From the NCBI GenBank assembly GCA_014529385.2, contig CM043969.1, forward strand, positions 37,601,922 through 37,665,921: a stretch of 64,000 nucleotides of DNA, read 5' to 3'. This stretch comes from Adiantum capillus-veneris (taxonomy: Eukaryota > Streptophyta > Polypodiopsida > Polypodiales > Pteridaceae). Below the pieces are notes generated by a model. It saw only the letters and a list, made by a program, of their open reading frames with translations, had not been told where the DNA came from and did no database searches. Position 1 is the stretch's first letter, and every line of letters begins with the position of its first letter. Shown piece after piece: positions 30,538 through 42,882 of this stretch. Position numbers and translations under genes: made by a program.

Positions 30538-33500
30538 CTAGATCTGCCTAGGTGCTGGTTCTAGATCCCTTTGGGTATTTTCTACCAAACTCCTTAATTG
30601 CTTGACTCGCTCAATCTCCTCTGTAGGGTTTGGATAAGTTCCTATCTTCTTCTTGGATCCTAGCCATTGTGGCTCATGAAGATCTTCCTTGTTGGTTTCT
30701 ATCTTAGTGGTCGTTTTGGTCTCCATGGTTTGACCTGAATCAGAATCCTCTTTAGCGTCGTTCATATATACGGGGTCGTCACCAGTCCCTATGTTGGTCT
30801 TTGAACTGGGGTCTGACTTCGCTGCTTTTTGCGATCTCTTCCTTCGTGTTTTCTTCTTTTTTTGAGATTGGGAAATTGATTCCATGTCTCTTTTTTCAAG
30901 AATATAATTTAGCTTTTGAAGCATCGATTGTGTGAGTACGTTTATCGGTACCATAGGTGTACTTTGTGATGGCTCCTTGGTAACCTCAATCAAGTTTAAT
31001 GGCGTGATCTTCGGTGCATTTGGATTATTTGGACATTGGGCAATCAAATGATCTATGCCACATCGATTACACATGAGTATCGGCATTGTAGATGTGTTCG
31101 CTTGATTGGTTTGCATTAGTGTGGCGTTCTTTTGTAGTCTAATAGGACACTCAGCCACACGATGTGGACCTCCACACTCATAGCATTGAAGAGGTGGTCT
31201 TTTAGCAGTGTAATTGATATGTTGGCCTCTTGCAGCAAGAGTAGCTACTTGATAGACAGGTTTGACTTGTCTCCAATAGTCCTCCATGTAGTATTGTGGA
31301 CTTTCTTCAAACACATCCATCCCATAGGCAATATTAGGGTCTATATCTTCCTCACAGCCTTCCAAAAAAGCAATGGATGACTCACAACCCACTTGATTCA
31401 CAGAAGTGATTCTTGGATGTGGTGGTTGCGGTCCTAGCACTGGAGGTGGTAAGGGTGTTGTTTGAACAACATTTTGGACACTAGGGACCATGTGTTGTGA
31501 CGTTTGTTCAAGAGGTGGGGCCGACATCAATGCAGGCACTCGAGGTGTGTCTGTCCATGCTAAGGTTGGTCTATTGGCCATCATGCGTTTAAATACTATG
31601 CAATCCTTAGCTTGATGACCATACCTCCCACAGGCATTGCAGTTCCCATTGAATTTTACTCTAAAAGTAGGGCATTCACTGGTACTATGCAGTCCATAGC
31701 ATACTGAGCACCATTGTTGCTCCCTTCTTGGATACATATGATTGTTTTGCGGAGTACAATTGTCTCTAAGAATCTCTTGAATGGCGTTGGTGCGATATGC
31801 TAAAGTCATCTCAGATATCTTTGGCTCCTTAGCAGTAGGCTTTAGGGTTGATGCCTCGATGCTTGCGAGCTAATAGATTTAGGCTCAACAGACACTCTTT
31901 CTCCTTGAATCATTAAATTATCCTCCAATTGGATCGCATTGGTGGTGACTTCTTCCCAAGTGGTGATACCTCTAATGACTAGGCCATTGTAGATATCCTC
32001 ATGTTGTAATTCCCTAATGAATCTATCAAGCAATTGATTATTATTGAAGCGCTCATTTTGATTACAACGAGAATTCAAATTCTTCAAGCGACTAATAAAG
32101 TCTCTCACCGACTCTCCTTCCTCTCGTTGGGATTTCTGGAGCTGAGAGGCTACACCCCAAAGCACTCCCTCTCGTAAGTATTCTTTCAAGAATAGTCTCC
32201 TAAGAGTAGGGTAAATCGTTTTTTCTTCCGCCCTTAGGGTTCTATACCAATCCCCTGCCTTCCCACTTAAGGTTAGGCTTGAAGAATTACTCTTATGCAG
32301 GTCATTATGTTCTACTAGAGAATCGCATATTTGTTCAAAAACTTCGATATTCTTTCTCACATCCCCGTCTCCACTAAATTTTTGTGTGAGCTTGGCTATT
32401 TGTACTGCTTTACTTCTAGGTTCTCTATCAGGCGTGTTACGCATATTCTCAGCAATAGATCGACCAATAGCTTGAGCAAATGTTGCCAAGTCACCTAAGT
32501 GAGCAGGAACCGTGGGTGGAGGTGCTCCAGAGACTACATGTGGAGTAGGTATTGGCATTGGGCTTGGTGCATAGGAAGCCCTTGGGTTCCACGTTTGGTA
32601 TGGTGTTGTGCCATGTGGCGGCCCAAAGTTCATATGTGTGGCCCTAAGCATAGCAGACGTCGGATGTGACATGGTAATGCTAGCCGGTATGGTTCCATGG
32701 AAATAAGAGCTTGGGTGTTGTGGTTGTGGAACATAGGTAGTTGAAACAATGGGGGGGGTAGGGGCTACATGAGTGCAATGACCCATGGGTGTATACGATT
32801 GGTACACACTTGTAGGTATTGTTGCCGTGGTGTCATCAAGGGAAAGGTGAGCTAGACTTGGAAAGGTAAAGCTATCACTTGTGGGCTCAGATTGCACTGA
32901 GACCCTTGGCGAAACAACATATGGAGGATCCATCGGACTTACCGAGGGAGTCTCCATTTGCGATAAGGTTGGTTGTTTAGCCTTCCCTGTACCCAAGAAT
33001 CGCATGGGACCCGTTGAAGGCATGTGGATTCCCTTGTTTTGTCTCTCTAGCTCAATGACTCTATGGATGATCTCACAAACTCTTTGTTATTGATCCTCCA
33101 CACTAGTAGCACCCGTTGTGGATTGTAGGACATCTAACCAACCCACATGATAGGTGTGACTTGTGTATAGGTCAGTTAGAGTTTCTGTTTGTAATTCGTA
33201 CTCCCAGTTCTCACTTAGGAACGCTCCATCTAAGCTTGAGGTGCTAGGGGTGTCCTTTGAACTAGATGCAATGTGGCTCTCTATGGGTTGACCTTTAGCG
33301 GTCGCTAATTCAGGAGCACTCGATTGCTCTCCTAGCAAAGATATTGACATAGGGGCTTTCTCTTTGAACTCTCTTGGTTACTCCGCCTTGCGTAAGCTCT
33401 CAATTTTCTTTTCCCTAGCCACGATGATATATCGCTCAACCTCTTGCACTTCGGCAAGGCTTCTACCATCAGGTAATATAACCTCGAAGGAAAATAACTC

Positions 33501-33965
33501 TGAAGAGTTAGAGGGTGCAGTGAATGGAGTATTCATGTGCACACTCTCTAAGAGAATAGGGTCTACGTTGGTCATGAATGGCGAATTTACTTCCCCACCC
33601 CCTTCATTTGCATCGTTAGCTCCATGTTCGGAGCGAGTGGCTCTACTAAAAGTTTCCTTCAAGCGGCTAAGCACGCTCGGCCCGGACCGTGGACCCATGG
33701 CATGCATGTCTTGGCTTGAGCTATCGGGATTAGGCATTGGGAAACCCTCCATGATGTCGTAGTCAGAGGAAGAGTCACTAGCCGCTATGTTTGGGTCTTG
33801 GTTTGTACTACCTTGGGTCCCCGCTGAGGGCCTGGAACCTAAGGTAGGTGGATAATGAGAACTCATGTAAGTCAAAATTCTCTCTAGTTGCTCCGTCTCT
33901 AGCCCACGACCAGAGCACAGATGCATGTGCCTTTGGCACCCTACAAGCGTCGGCGAATACCTCAA
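30538..33965 (-). pseudogene. Gag with four zinc knuckles, gag-only element
   Basis: The frame 33965-31842 is open except for two TAA stops (33378, 33087), the second of C-to-T type in a Gln run. A frameshift near 31830 leads into 31809-30538. The N-terminal 300 residues are Ser/Pro/Thr-rich. The capsid-type retrotrans-gag domain follows (TQKFSGDGDVRKNIEVFEQ, LSGKAGDWYRTL, LFLKEYLREGV, RDFISRLKNLNSRC). Four knuckles come next: CSVCYGLHSTSEC, CNACGRYGHQAKDC, CYECGGPHRVAEC and CNRCGIDHLIAQC. Only the second has canonical C-x2-C-x4-H-x4-C spacing; the other three are C-x2-C-x3-H-x4-C. About 1100 codons in total, long for a plant gag. A Lys/Arg-rich, then acidic C-terminus leads into the protease. 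Confidence 0.88.
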
Positions 33966-34680
33966 AGGTTAACCGCTTACTTTTTTAGGTGTCCGTTTTC
34001 ACTCGTTTTTTTATGTTTTTTAATGATCGATTTTTGGATTAGATCGTGTGATAGCTCGAAATGAGCGTATCGCTCAGAGGGTCGTGGTGTGCTTTACCGC
34101 ACAGCGTTCGGTTACCTGAAGCTCCATTGGTCCTCAAAAAGGTCAATTTTTACGTACACATGAGGCTAAAATACGTAATTTTAAAGGGGGACTGAGGCCT
34201 GAGCCTGAGGGTGGGCTTGGGCTTGGGTCTGGGGGATATTCCCGATCCTAATCCTACCTTTAAAATTTTATTTTTTTTAATTTTTTAAAAAACTTTTTTT
34301 TTTTGGGATAAGCTCGCCGCGGCCGCGCTGTGCGCGCAAGCACACACAACCTAACCTATCTACTTACAACTAATACAACTACTATTACACACTAACATTG
34401 TTACAGAAACTCATTAGCTAACATAACTACTTACTGTACTTTACATAGAACTAACATTATGGATCTACTACCTTAATCCTAACACCTTATTCACAGAGAA
34501 AACATAGTACCTTTCAACACCTTATTAACAAAAAAAAAACACAGTACCTTTAACAAAACAATACACAGCAGCAAAACAAACTCCTTCTCAACACACAAAT
34601 CTTCCTTCTCTATCTTTCCTACAATTTAAAATGCACCACAAAGTAGCATAGAGTGGTACTTAAGCTTAATGCAAGGCATT

Positions 34681-34938
34681 TCCCCGGCAACGACGCCAAA
34701 AATGTGCGTGTCTGTTGCACATGTCAATGCAAGGGACTTACAGATACACTGTGTGTGAGCCACAAATGGCTCCAACCACACAACTAGACTAATCTAGCAA
34801 GCTCAAGAGAGCAAGGGTGTGTCACTCACCACCCTACGCTCGCCTTCGTGGAGCATTCCTCGCCGCAAAGAAGAAGGAGCCGCCACTGCGCCATGGTCAA
34901 GTTGTGGTGATAGGGTGTTTGTGAGCCATGAGGGTTAA
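34681..34938 (-). repeat. Primer site and 5' LTR of the gag-only element
   Basis: Minus-strand TGGCGTCGTTGCCGGGGA (34698-34681) is complementary to the 3' end of tRNA-Asp at 17 of 18 positions. The LTR covers 34703-34938 and is followed by the duplicated CATGT. The region 33966-34680 between LTR and gag is leader without a supported ORF. Confidence 0.9.
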
Positions 34939-35560
34939 CACATGTCATGCAAAACATATATCCATTGTCACTTCGAAGGTAGAGGGAGCTCATTTCTAGT
35001 TGTTAAGGATATTGTACATACACCTGTCGGAGTCTAGCTGCATGACTGTTCATTACTATGTAGAAGGGGTATGTGGATTTTTGTGTTTTAATGTTGATGA
35101 GTATATGTGGTGTTCACATTTCAAAATATCTTATTGTTAATGTTATTTGTAGGTTGGTACTTTATTGCTAGTCATTTTTTCACCCCCTAGAGAGGGCGGG
35201 TATTGGCTTCTAAGGTATGATTGAGCGGATGGTCCATTGGAGCCACCTTTGCCGACACCACTTAGTAGTCGAGGGGGCAATAGCAGCTCCACATACGACG
35301 TTCACGGCCCCAATCTCAGCATGGCCTGCAACTGGACCATCCCCCGGTGCATTCAGTGCCTCCACATCTTAGGCCTCGATTGGAGTTGATCCATTGACCC
35401 GCACACTACCTACAGGCCTACCCACATATGGTTCGTACCCTCTAACATTCAGAGGAGTTCCCCCATCATTTGGTGCACTGCCCCCATTGGCACGAACTTT
35501 GTTTCTTCCAGGAGCATATGGCCCTCCACTACCCTTCTTTCATCCACCTCACCCATGATG
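34939..35560 (+). pseudogene. ParB-like spliced gene, part 2 (exon remainder and next exon)
   Basis: Directly after the target duplication the frame continues from the upstream exon half: HAKHISIVTSKVEGAHF, a TAG, then ILYIHLSESSCMTVHYYVEG. A GTATGT donor at 35069 and a TTTGTAG acceptor at 35152 define an 84-nt phase-0 intron, after which VGTLLLVIFSPPREGGYWLL follows to a stop. A further Pro/Ala-rich segment may extend to about 35540. The perfect continuity across the LTR element and the intron shows that this was a real spliced exon chain. The function is unknown. Confidence 0.5.
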
Positions 35561-38500
35561 TATCTGCCCCACCCAATATGTATTTACTTTTGATGCAATG
35601 GAACACATAGTTTTTTGGTTTTCTATATCAAATATACCATAAATTGTGTGTAAGGCACTTCTGTTTGTCTTATTAATAGTGTATTGAATGCAACCATGGT
35701 GGTAAATCATGTTTTTGTTTGAATGTAAGTCGGCCCTGAACGTGCAATCTTCAATGTTACATTCTAGTTGAAAAGGGAGTGAGAGGCACGTAGCGAATGG
35801 TTCTGGACTCTGGAATAGTCGACAGAGATAGATAAAGAATCTTTTAAGAATCCGCTCGCCCAATTCTTAAAAGCGCTCGCCAAAAATTACTCACCCAAAA
35901 ATTGTGTCTAGCGCAGGAACTACTAGCCATTGAAACTAAGGTAAATCTCAAATCATAATGAGCCACTGCCATACCTTGAGACCCTTTAAATATCAAGCCC
36001 CAGCTAGGGAGAGTACGTTTCATGTGTGAAGTAGGTTCACTAGAATATGTATGTATGTAAAAGGTCACCACCAATTTATGGAAGTATCACACCCAAGCGC
36101 TTGATATGGTAACATGTATATGTACGAATATGGTTACCTACAATTTAAAGGGACCAAATTTAAGCCAGTCATCCAAGAACCAGAAGCCAAACATTAATCC
36201 AATATTCATCAACAGGCTGAAGGTCAGACTTTTTGCAAGTCAAAGCAAACAAGTTCCCCCATATCGCAACACCATAACCTACTCAGGTAGTAAAGCATCA
36301 AAACCAGATCACTAACCATATGCCGATCAAAATCTAGTGCCATAATCCCCCATCTTCTATTCCATATAACATAAGCACAAGATCTTATCTAGCTTAGATC
36401 AATATATCAACATTCAACTTCTCTCAAAAAAGTCTCCAGCGCAGTAAAGAGAACAGGCCAGGAGTTAAGCTTTATTAGACAAAAGACCAACATTAAAAAA
36501 CATCCTAACCATATTTTGTGCCCAAGTTTTCCCATTATAGGAATGTAACAAATTCAAAGCTTAGTAAGAGCAAGAATGCAAGATTTTAAGTTTCAAACTA
36601 TCCATGCAACAATGGCATTTAGCAAGTATTTCAAGTTATTAGTAATTAGTGTCATTAAAAATGGAAGGAAATCCAATCAGGTAGGTGTCCATGTGGGAGA
36701 TTTCATAGCACACACAGTTGATGGCAAATAAATAAAACAATTGAACCAGAAGCAATCCCAATAATTTTCAAAGTAGCAGGGGAGGTAGACCATTGTAGAC
36801 CCAAGCATCTTTCCGACCTCTTTCACTCATTCTATTGGAAATAACACACAAGCCCCTACACCAAGTCTAAGTGAGGGAGGAGTAAAATCCCTCACCTTAT
36901 ATAGTGGAAGAGGAAGAGGCAAGGGAAAAAACCCAGAAGCCATCATTTATGGAGGTGCAGCAACCGCTTGCACCGGTACTTCTCTATAGGAGGGTAGGAG
37001 GAGGAGTTACCGCATAGAATCATGTCAAGAAATGGATGGGCCACATGCCGCACCAAGCCACCCACCACCAAGCCAAGTTATCAAAAGGAGATGCATTCAT
37101 CGTGAAGCACCATGAGTGAAAGGGGGAAGGGACCTGTCGTGACCGATGTTGAGTGCATTAACTGCGCGTTGGAGAGTGCAACTAATTCATGCCAAAAGGA
37201 AACATAATAGGAAGGAAACCTTTCATTTAATTTCCTTTATGGGTCCTTAAGGGATCGCTCCCACTCAGTTTATCTCTAAAAATTGGTTCACACTAAACCA
37301 TGCTTACCAAGATAGTAGTGTAAGTAATAATTAGTATCAAGGATCCAATCAAAATTACCCTATGAGGTAATTACAAGTTTTAATCTCAAGGTGGACACTC
37401 TCATGCTCAAAATAAGCCACTCATAATCTGAAGTAATCATGCTGCAATATTCTTAAAGCCCTAGTCAACTGCAAGAAGTATGGGAGTATTAAATGAGTAA
37501 ACATCAATTAACAGGAGCTACTAAAGACCGAAGATGTACGGATGCACATCGAAGATCAACATGAAGAAGCAATAAACATTGGAGTTACATATTTTTCACA
37601 TTTTTCCAAAATGGTCATGTATTGTAAATTCTTGTTTTATTTCAAGCCATTGTAATATTTTAATGGGTTACGGGCTCAATGGGAGTTCCAAGCTGTAAAG
37701 AACAGGTCAGTTAGTGCATCTAGGTAGCAGATTCAGTAAGTGGTGGAGCCCTAAAGGCCTTGGGCGTCCGGACATTGCATATTTTTACCCTAGGTATATA
37801 AGGCAGTGTGTAAAAGAAATTAGGGATCTCAAGCTTATTTGTTGAGAGCACTCTTTGGTGAAAGCTCTTGAGGTGTGTGGCTATAAAGTCCTTGAGCTTC
37901 TCCTTGCTCATGTGACTTGGTTAACACTATTCAATGCTTAATTCTCTTTCACTATGCCTCTCTCATGCTTCTTGTGATTGCTAATGATGCTTAGATTAGC
38001 TAGATCGTAACTAATCAGTGGTTAATCCCTCTTTAATTTTGTGTGATTGTCCTCTTTTGCTTGTGTGTGCATGTAGGTTTGATTGGTGTGTGGTGCTCGA
38101 TAGATCTATATGTGTGTGCTTGTGATTAGTGTGTTGCATGACAGGATTAGTGTTGTGTGCGTCTTGCAATCATAAGTGTGTGTGATTGGGTTGATTGGAG
38201 GTGAAGAGAAGTGGATGTGGAGATTTCCCATCATTGTGGCTTATCTCCTCCATAGGCCGAGAAGCTTACCTCATAGAGTCAACCATTCACGTTGCCATGA
38301 TTAGCTCACTAATCGTGTGAGTGTTTCCATGCCCTAGCCGGGTAGCTCATCCCTCCGGATTGATAGTTTTGTTGGTCATTGGAGCTATGCAACGATGGAA
38401 CCCCCAACAAGGCGTATGTGTGTGTCAAGTTGGATGAAGCATTAGCTTCATCAATAGTCCAAGTAGCAACACAAGTAGGTTAAGTATAGATGTGAGTGTA

Positions 38501-39462
38501 GCTAGTTCTAGCTATCATTGATCATATGTCGTGACCAAGTGTGTGTGTGTGTGTGTGTGTGTGTGCCCACCCTTACTCAGGCACCATACTCAATGTTAAG
38601 GCAGTAGGCCAATTGAGTATGGACCTACTGCGTCATCAAGTTGATGAGAGTTAAATAGTCAAGTTTGAAACTTACAAGATATGTACCACATCAAGAAGTC
38701 CATAGTGAAGCAAATCTACACAAAATGATATCTGATAATGTCTTCATAGAAGACTGTACTCCGGTAGTATTTTAAGTCTTTGTTAGCCATTAGAAAATAA
38801 TGTAGATGTCATACGTAGTCTTTTATGGATGTTTTCCGTAATTTTTGCCTATTTCATAGTCATGGATAATCCACAAGAGTAGTCCATTTAAAGGTTATAC
38901 ATTCCTGAAATCAAAAGAATCGACCAATTAACCATACCAAAAAATCACAGACATACCATATTCCAGCCAATGTATAAGTAATGTCTAAGTAATGTCTAAG
39001 TAAGAACCCAGAGCATCGGTTGATAACCACATGTACACATCCATCCATGGGAACTAGTCTCTAGAGTACCAATCTAAAAGCACCATTGTGAGCAACTTAA
39101 AAGAAAGTAAGGATCGGAAGTATAAATCCATCCAAGGGAGCTAGTATTTAGAGAGCTAATCTAAAATTTTAATACTGGAATTCCATCAATGCACATGACA
39201 TGTTAAATTTACACTTAGCCTCAAGCTAATTAGAGCAAGAGTATAGAAAACAATCATTTTTTATCGCTTACTTGTAATTTCAGCAAACTCACATAAGAAA
39301 TCATCTTTTTCAGTGTTTTCATAGTTTCTTAGGGTTTACCCCATCAGAGCAATACCTACTCAAGGTAAACCAGCTAGATTTTAGCAGTTTTCAACATCAA
39401 AAGGATAAAATCTCAGATATAGGAACCAATTTATGTTTTCAATATTGGCACACTTTCTTAGG
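35561..39462. other. AT-rich intergenic DNA, no gene recognised
   Basis: Short open frames on both strands (longest near 100 codons at 35549-35863, minus) show no family motif or partner exon. A TG microsatellite lies at about 38539-38565. No tRNA, rRNA or bounded transposon was recognised. The five bases before 39463 (ttagg) would be the left target duplication of the chromovirus; its right copy is outside the window. Confidence 0.55.
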
Positions 39463-41184
39463 TGTAATGGAATTGGCCTATTAACTTGAGAGTAGCGAAA
39501 ATTAGAGAGAGTAATTTTGTGAAATTACTTTATGAGCATAGAGGGTGAACATAATTGATGGTAGCAACATAAACATAGCATTTAGTTAACTTGGCATGAT
39601 CAATAGAGATAGAATTTAGAGAACTTGGCATGGACAACACTATTACAAGAGAGAGAATTTAGAGAACATGACAACACTTGAGGATTGGATTTATGTGGAG
39701 CCGGTCCCCCCTCCAATAGGCATTTGTATTATGATTTCTCCCATCAAGAGAGACTTGTTACAATACAATCTTTGTAATCCTTGTGACCTAGGTTATGCAA
39801 TGAAGATGGAAAGCTTCATGAATCACGAGCATAACCTAAAATTTGTAGAAAGCATTAACTATCCCAAGCCTCAGCCCCAAGACCTCAAACACCTTCGAAG
39901 GTGGAGAGAGCTAGTAGGGAATGAAGGTAGGGAAGAGGAAGAAGAAACATTTCATAGGAGAAAGAATTAGTTCCTCACTTATCATTACTCTTATTGCTAG
40001 CATACATAATAGCATAATAATGAATATGGACAAGACCGAAAGCTTAAACATTGAAGCATGGCTCTTGGTTGGATTTGCATTTCATAGCCAAGAGTGTTGG
40101 TGTAGGCTCTCAACCTCTCGGATTGCTTGGAGAAGGAGAGAGAGCTCTTGCACTTTGCACAATACACAATGAGTATGTGTGTGTGTGTGGGGAGGGGGGG
40201 GGGGGGGGGGGGGGGATAGTATATCACTCAAGCAGGCCCCCTACTTGCTTTGGTCGACCCCCCTTGTAGCTCCTGCTTAAAGCTCATTGGACATCTCCAA
40301 GCCTAGCCAATCACAAGCAAGAGTCATACCAAGCAACAAGGGTAGCCTTGGGATAAGTGTCCCCCTTTCCCCTTTGAGAGAGAGGACTTGATAAATAATA
40401 AAAAAATTAATTAAATTAACTAATTTATCATGGACCCCTTGGGAGGCCAACCAATAGGCTTTAGGCACACCATGAGGGCAACATGAGGAGGAACTTGACA
40501 AGTGTCCCTTTTGCTTTCTTTGTACAAGCATGCCTTGTGCGAGTGTGTGTATGTGTGTGTGTGTGTGTGTGTGTTCTCTTTCATCCCCCTCTTGTAGGGC
40601 TCGCCCCCTCCTTGTAGGGATTGATTTTGACTTTTTTGGCACACCTTATCTCAAGCACCTTACTCAGCAAGCATGACAATGAACCTCAACCTTGGGTGGT
40701 GTTTCCACAAGCACCTCAAGCTCCCTAGTTGGCAAGCATGAAAAGCACCTCAAGCACCTTAGTCACCAGGAATTTCAAGCATGACAAGCACCTCAAGCAC
40801 CTTAGTCACCAGGAATTTCAAGCATGACAAGCACCTCAAGCACCTTAGTCATCAAGCACGACAAGCACCTCAAGCACCTTAAGCTTGGAACGGGTTCCCA
40901 CCTGAAGCACAAACCTAGCTTACCTAAGGTCAAAGGAATTTTAACACTAACCTTTGGAGGTCTTTAATGAAGCTAACCCTAAGGTCTTTATGCTCCATTG
41001 GTTAGCCTTGCTCTTTGATGGACCATCTCTCATTTAGGCCCCTTTACCATTGGCCCTGTAATGAGATAGATCTACAAGCACATGTCTATATCCTAACCCT
41101 TGTTCCCATTTATTCTCCCACATTAAATGATCAGATAAATATGAGAAAATCATTTGGGTTGGTTAGATATTAGATTTTATGACA
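39463..41184 (-). repeat. 3' LTR of the chromovirus
   Basis: Plus-strand TGTAATGGAATTGG at 39463 matches 45913 in the 5' LTR. The homology runs on through GGGTGAACATAATTGATGG (39548 and 63377), with the two copies clearly diverged. The right end (TGACA at 41184) is placed by the adjoining purine tract and is less certain. Inside are a run of 22 G (40194-40215), a TG run (about 40543-40574) and a direct repeat of about 43 bp, two to three copies, at about 40735-40890. The 100-codon open frame at 39668 is not conserved in the other LTR. Confidence 0.8.
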
Positions 41185-41533
41185 TTACCTCTCTCTTGAA
41201 ATCATAGTCGTCCTTGAATATGAGGTAGAAGAGATAAAGCCTTAGTCATTAGTCAATGTTACTTAGAGTATAGAGGATCCCTTTTGACCCTACGACATCT
41301 TTCCAAGATGGATGACTAATCCATTTGTGCTTGGGAGACATAGTTACTGCAAGCATGTCTTCTCTTTAGTCCATTTCATTCTCCCAAGTAGAGTGACAAA
41401 TTCTACTTGGTGTTTGAGAGATGACGTCATCAAACATGACTCTAAGCATGCATTTAAATTTGTGTGCAATAAAAAGAGAACTAGTCTTATAAGACAAAAA
41501 CATTGGTCATTTAAAAGAAATTTGTACATTGGC

Positions 41534-41797
41534 TTACTCTAATGTAGCATTGTAAGCATTGACAAGGCTCATACTATCCTTAAGTTGTATTCCTTGCATC
41601 CATCTAGCATCTTCAAAAGGATAGTTTTTGAACTTAATAAGATACCGTTGAATAATCTTACCATGTCGTAGTACTTTATCTTCATGCCGAAGAATAGCTT
41701 CGGGTTGTAGCACCTCTTCTTGGTCTTCAACTTCGGGAGGGTCTTCAATAATTGGTTCACTTAGTGGCTTTCCTTTGTAGGGCTTGAGTAGGCTCAC
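41534..41797 (-). pseudogene. Chromodomain at the C-terminus of chromovirus integrase
   Basis: EVLQPEAILRHEDKVLRHGK followed by IIQRYLIKFKNYPFEDARWM is a typical retrotransposon chromodomain: the I-L-x-H start and the K-x-Y-L-I-K-x-x-x-x-P-x-x-x-A-x-W core. In chromoviruses this domain targets integration to particular chromatin. It ends at a stop before the purine tract. The segment is a separate frame from integrase because of a shift near 41850. Confidence 0.85.
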
Positions 41798-41898
41798 ATG
41801 AAAAGCATTGTGTATGAGCTAATGGTTGGGAAACTTGAGTTGGTAAGCGGTCTCATTGGTAGGCTTCAAGATTTGGAAAGGACCATAGTATCTTTTGG

Positions 41899-42882
41899 CT
41901 AGCTTAGCATAATACTTTTGATGGACCGTTGATTTTTCCTTAATCGAGCCTTAGGAAACTTAAGTAAGACCCAATCATTTTCTTTGAATGTTAAGGCCCT
42001 TCTGTGCTTGTCAGTAGCAACAGCTTTTTGCCTTTGTTGAGCGATGGATATAGCCTCCTTAATCTTTTGAAAAGATTCTTGTAGGTCATGGCTATACTCA
42101 TCAGCAGCATCGAAGATCTTTCCATGTACTTTGAGTAGCAAGGGACTTTTAGGTCTTCCCTCAATGATCTTAAAAGGTGATTTTTCCATAGACGTATGTA
42201 TAGTATTATTGTAGGCATACTCTACAAGAGGTAAATAATTTTTCCATTGTGAGCATTGATCTACTTCTGTAACATAAGTCTTTAGTAGATCGAGTATCGT
42301 AAGATTGGCTATCTCACTTTGGCCATCCGTTTGAGGGTGATAGGCCGAAGAGAAATTCAATCTTGTTCCTAGATTTTCAAAGAGACCTTTTCAAAAATTA
42401 CTGGTCATTCTAGGATCTCTATCTGACACGATGGATGTTGGTAATCCATGGTGTGTTTGAAAATCTGTGATATGAAGAGAGTTGCCATTTGATGTGCCTT
42501 AATAGTCTTTTTGATAGGAATAAAGTATGCTTGCTTGCTAAACCTGTAGAATATTTTCCATATTCCCATATTCCCATGGATAGACTTGGGTAATCCAAAG
42601 ATGAAATCCATGGGTATACTCTCCCATGGTGAATTTCGGATAGGCAATCGCTGGAGTAATCCAGGTTGCTTTCCTCTATCATACTTGGTCTTTTGGCATC
42701 CTACACATTTTGAAACATACTCTTGTATGTCCACTTTCATGGTAGGCCAGTAGAAATATGTCTCTACTTCTCTGAGAGTAGGTTGAATGCCTCTATGTTC
42801 CACATAGGGAGGAGCATGGGATTCATACATAACTTTCTCACGAAGGGAATGGGTAACACGTAGCCTATTGCTGTGGAGAAGA
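41899..42882 (-). pseudogene. Chromovirus integrase, frameshifted
   Basis: The H2C2 finger (His in HAPPYVEHRGIQPTL, Cys in SKCVGCQKTKYD) and core start (SIPMDFIFGLPKS, first Asp) lie in 42882-42405, followed by a frame change. The catalytic Asp region is near 42430 (rc reads SDR-like sequence in another frame). The second ORF (42360-41899) has FSSAYHPQTDGQSEIANLT, with Glu in the position of the catalytic residue, and the GPY-type C-terminal region with DWVLLKFPKARL. The extreme N-terminal residues of the 42920 open frame come from the MITE, not from integrase. Confidence 0.82.

Larger units (their letters stand above)
26284..34938 (-). mobile_element. Gag-protease-only LTR retrotransposon (TR-GAG-like), minus strand
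   Basis: Boundaries are exact: 5-bp duplication CATGT at 26279-26283 and 34939-34943; LTRs 26284-27084 (3', expanded to 801 bp) and 34703-34938 (5', 236 bp); primer site rc 34681-34698 matching tRNA-Asp at 17 of 18; purine tract rc about 27085-27099. Inside are a long gag with four zinc knuckles and an aspartic protease, then a tail with W-[VI]-P-K repeats. There is no reverse transcriptase, RNase H or integrase in 8.66 kb, so it must use another element's enzymes. It interrupts an exon of the ParB-like gene; the exon frame resumes immediately after the right duplication. Confidence 0.9.

Noticed and set aside
35549-35863. 104-codon minus-strand ORF
   Set aside because: No recognisable motif and no partner exon; the opposite strand is nearer to the coding direction of the ParB-like gene.
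39668-39970. 100-codon open frame in the chromovirus LTR
   Set aside because: It lies wholly within an LTR; the corresponding part of the other LTR copy (63479 onward) has indels that break it, and it has no family features.
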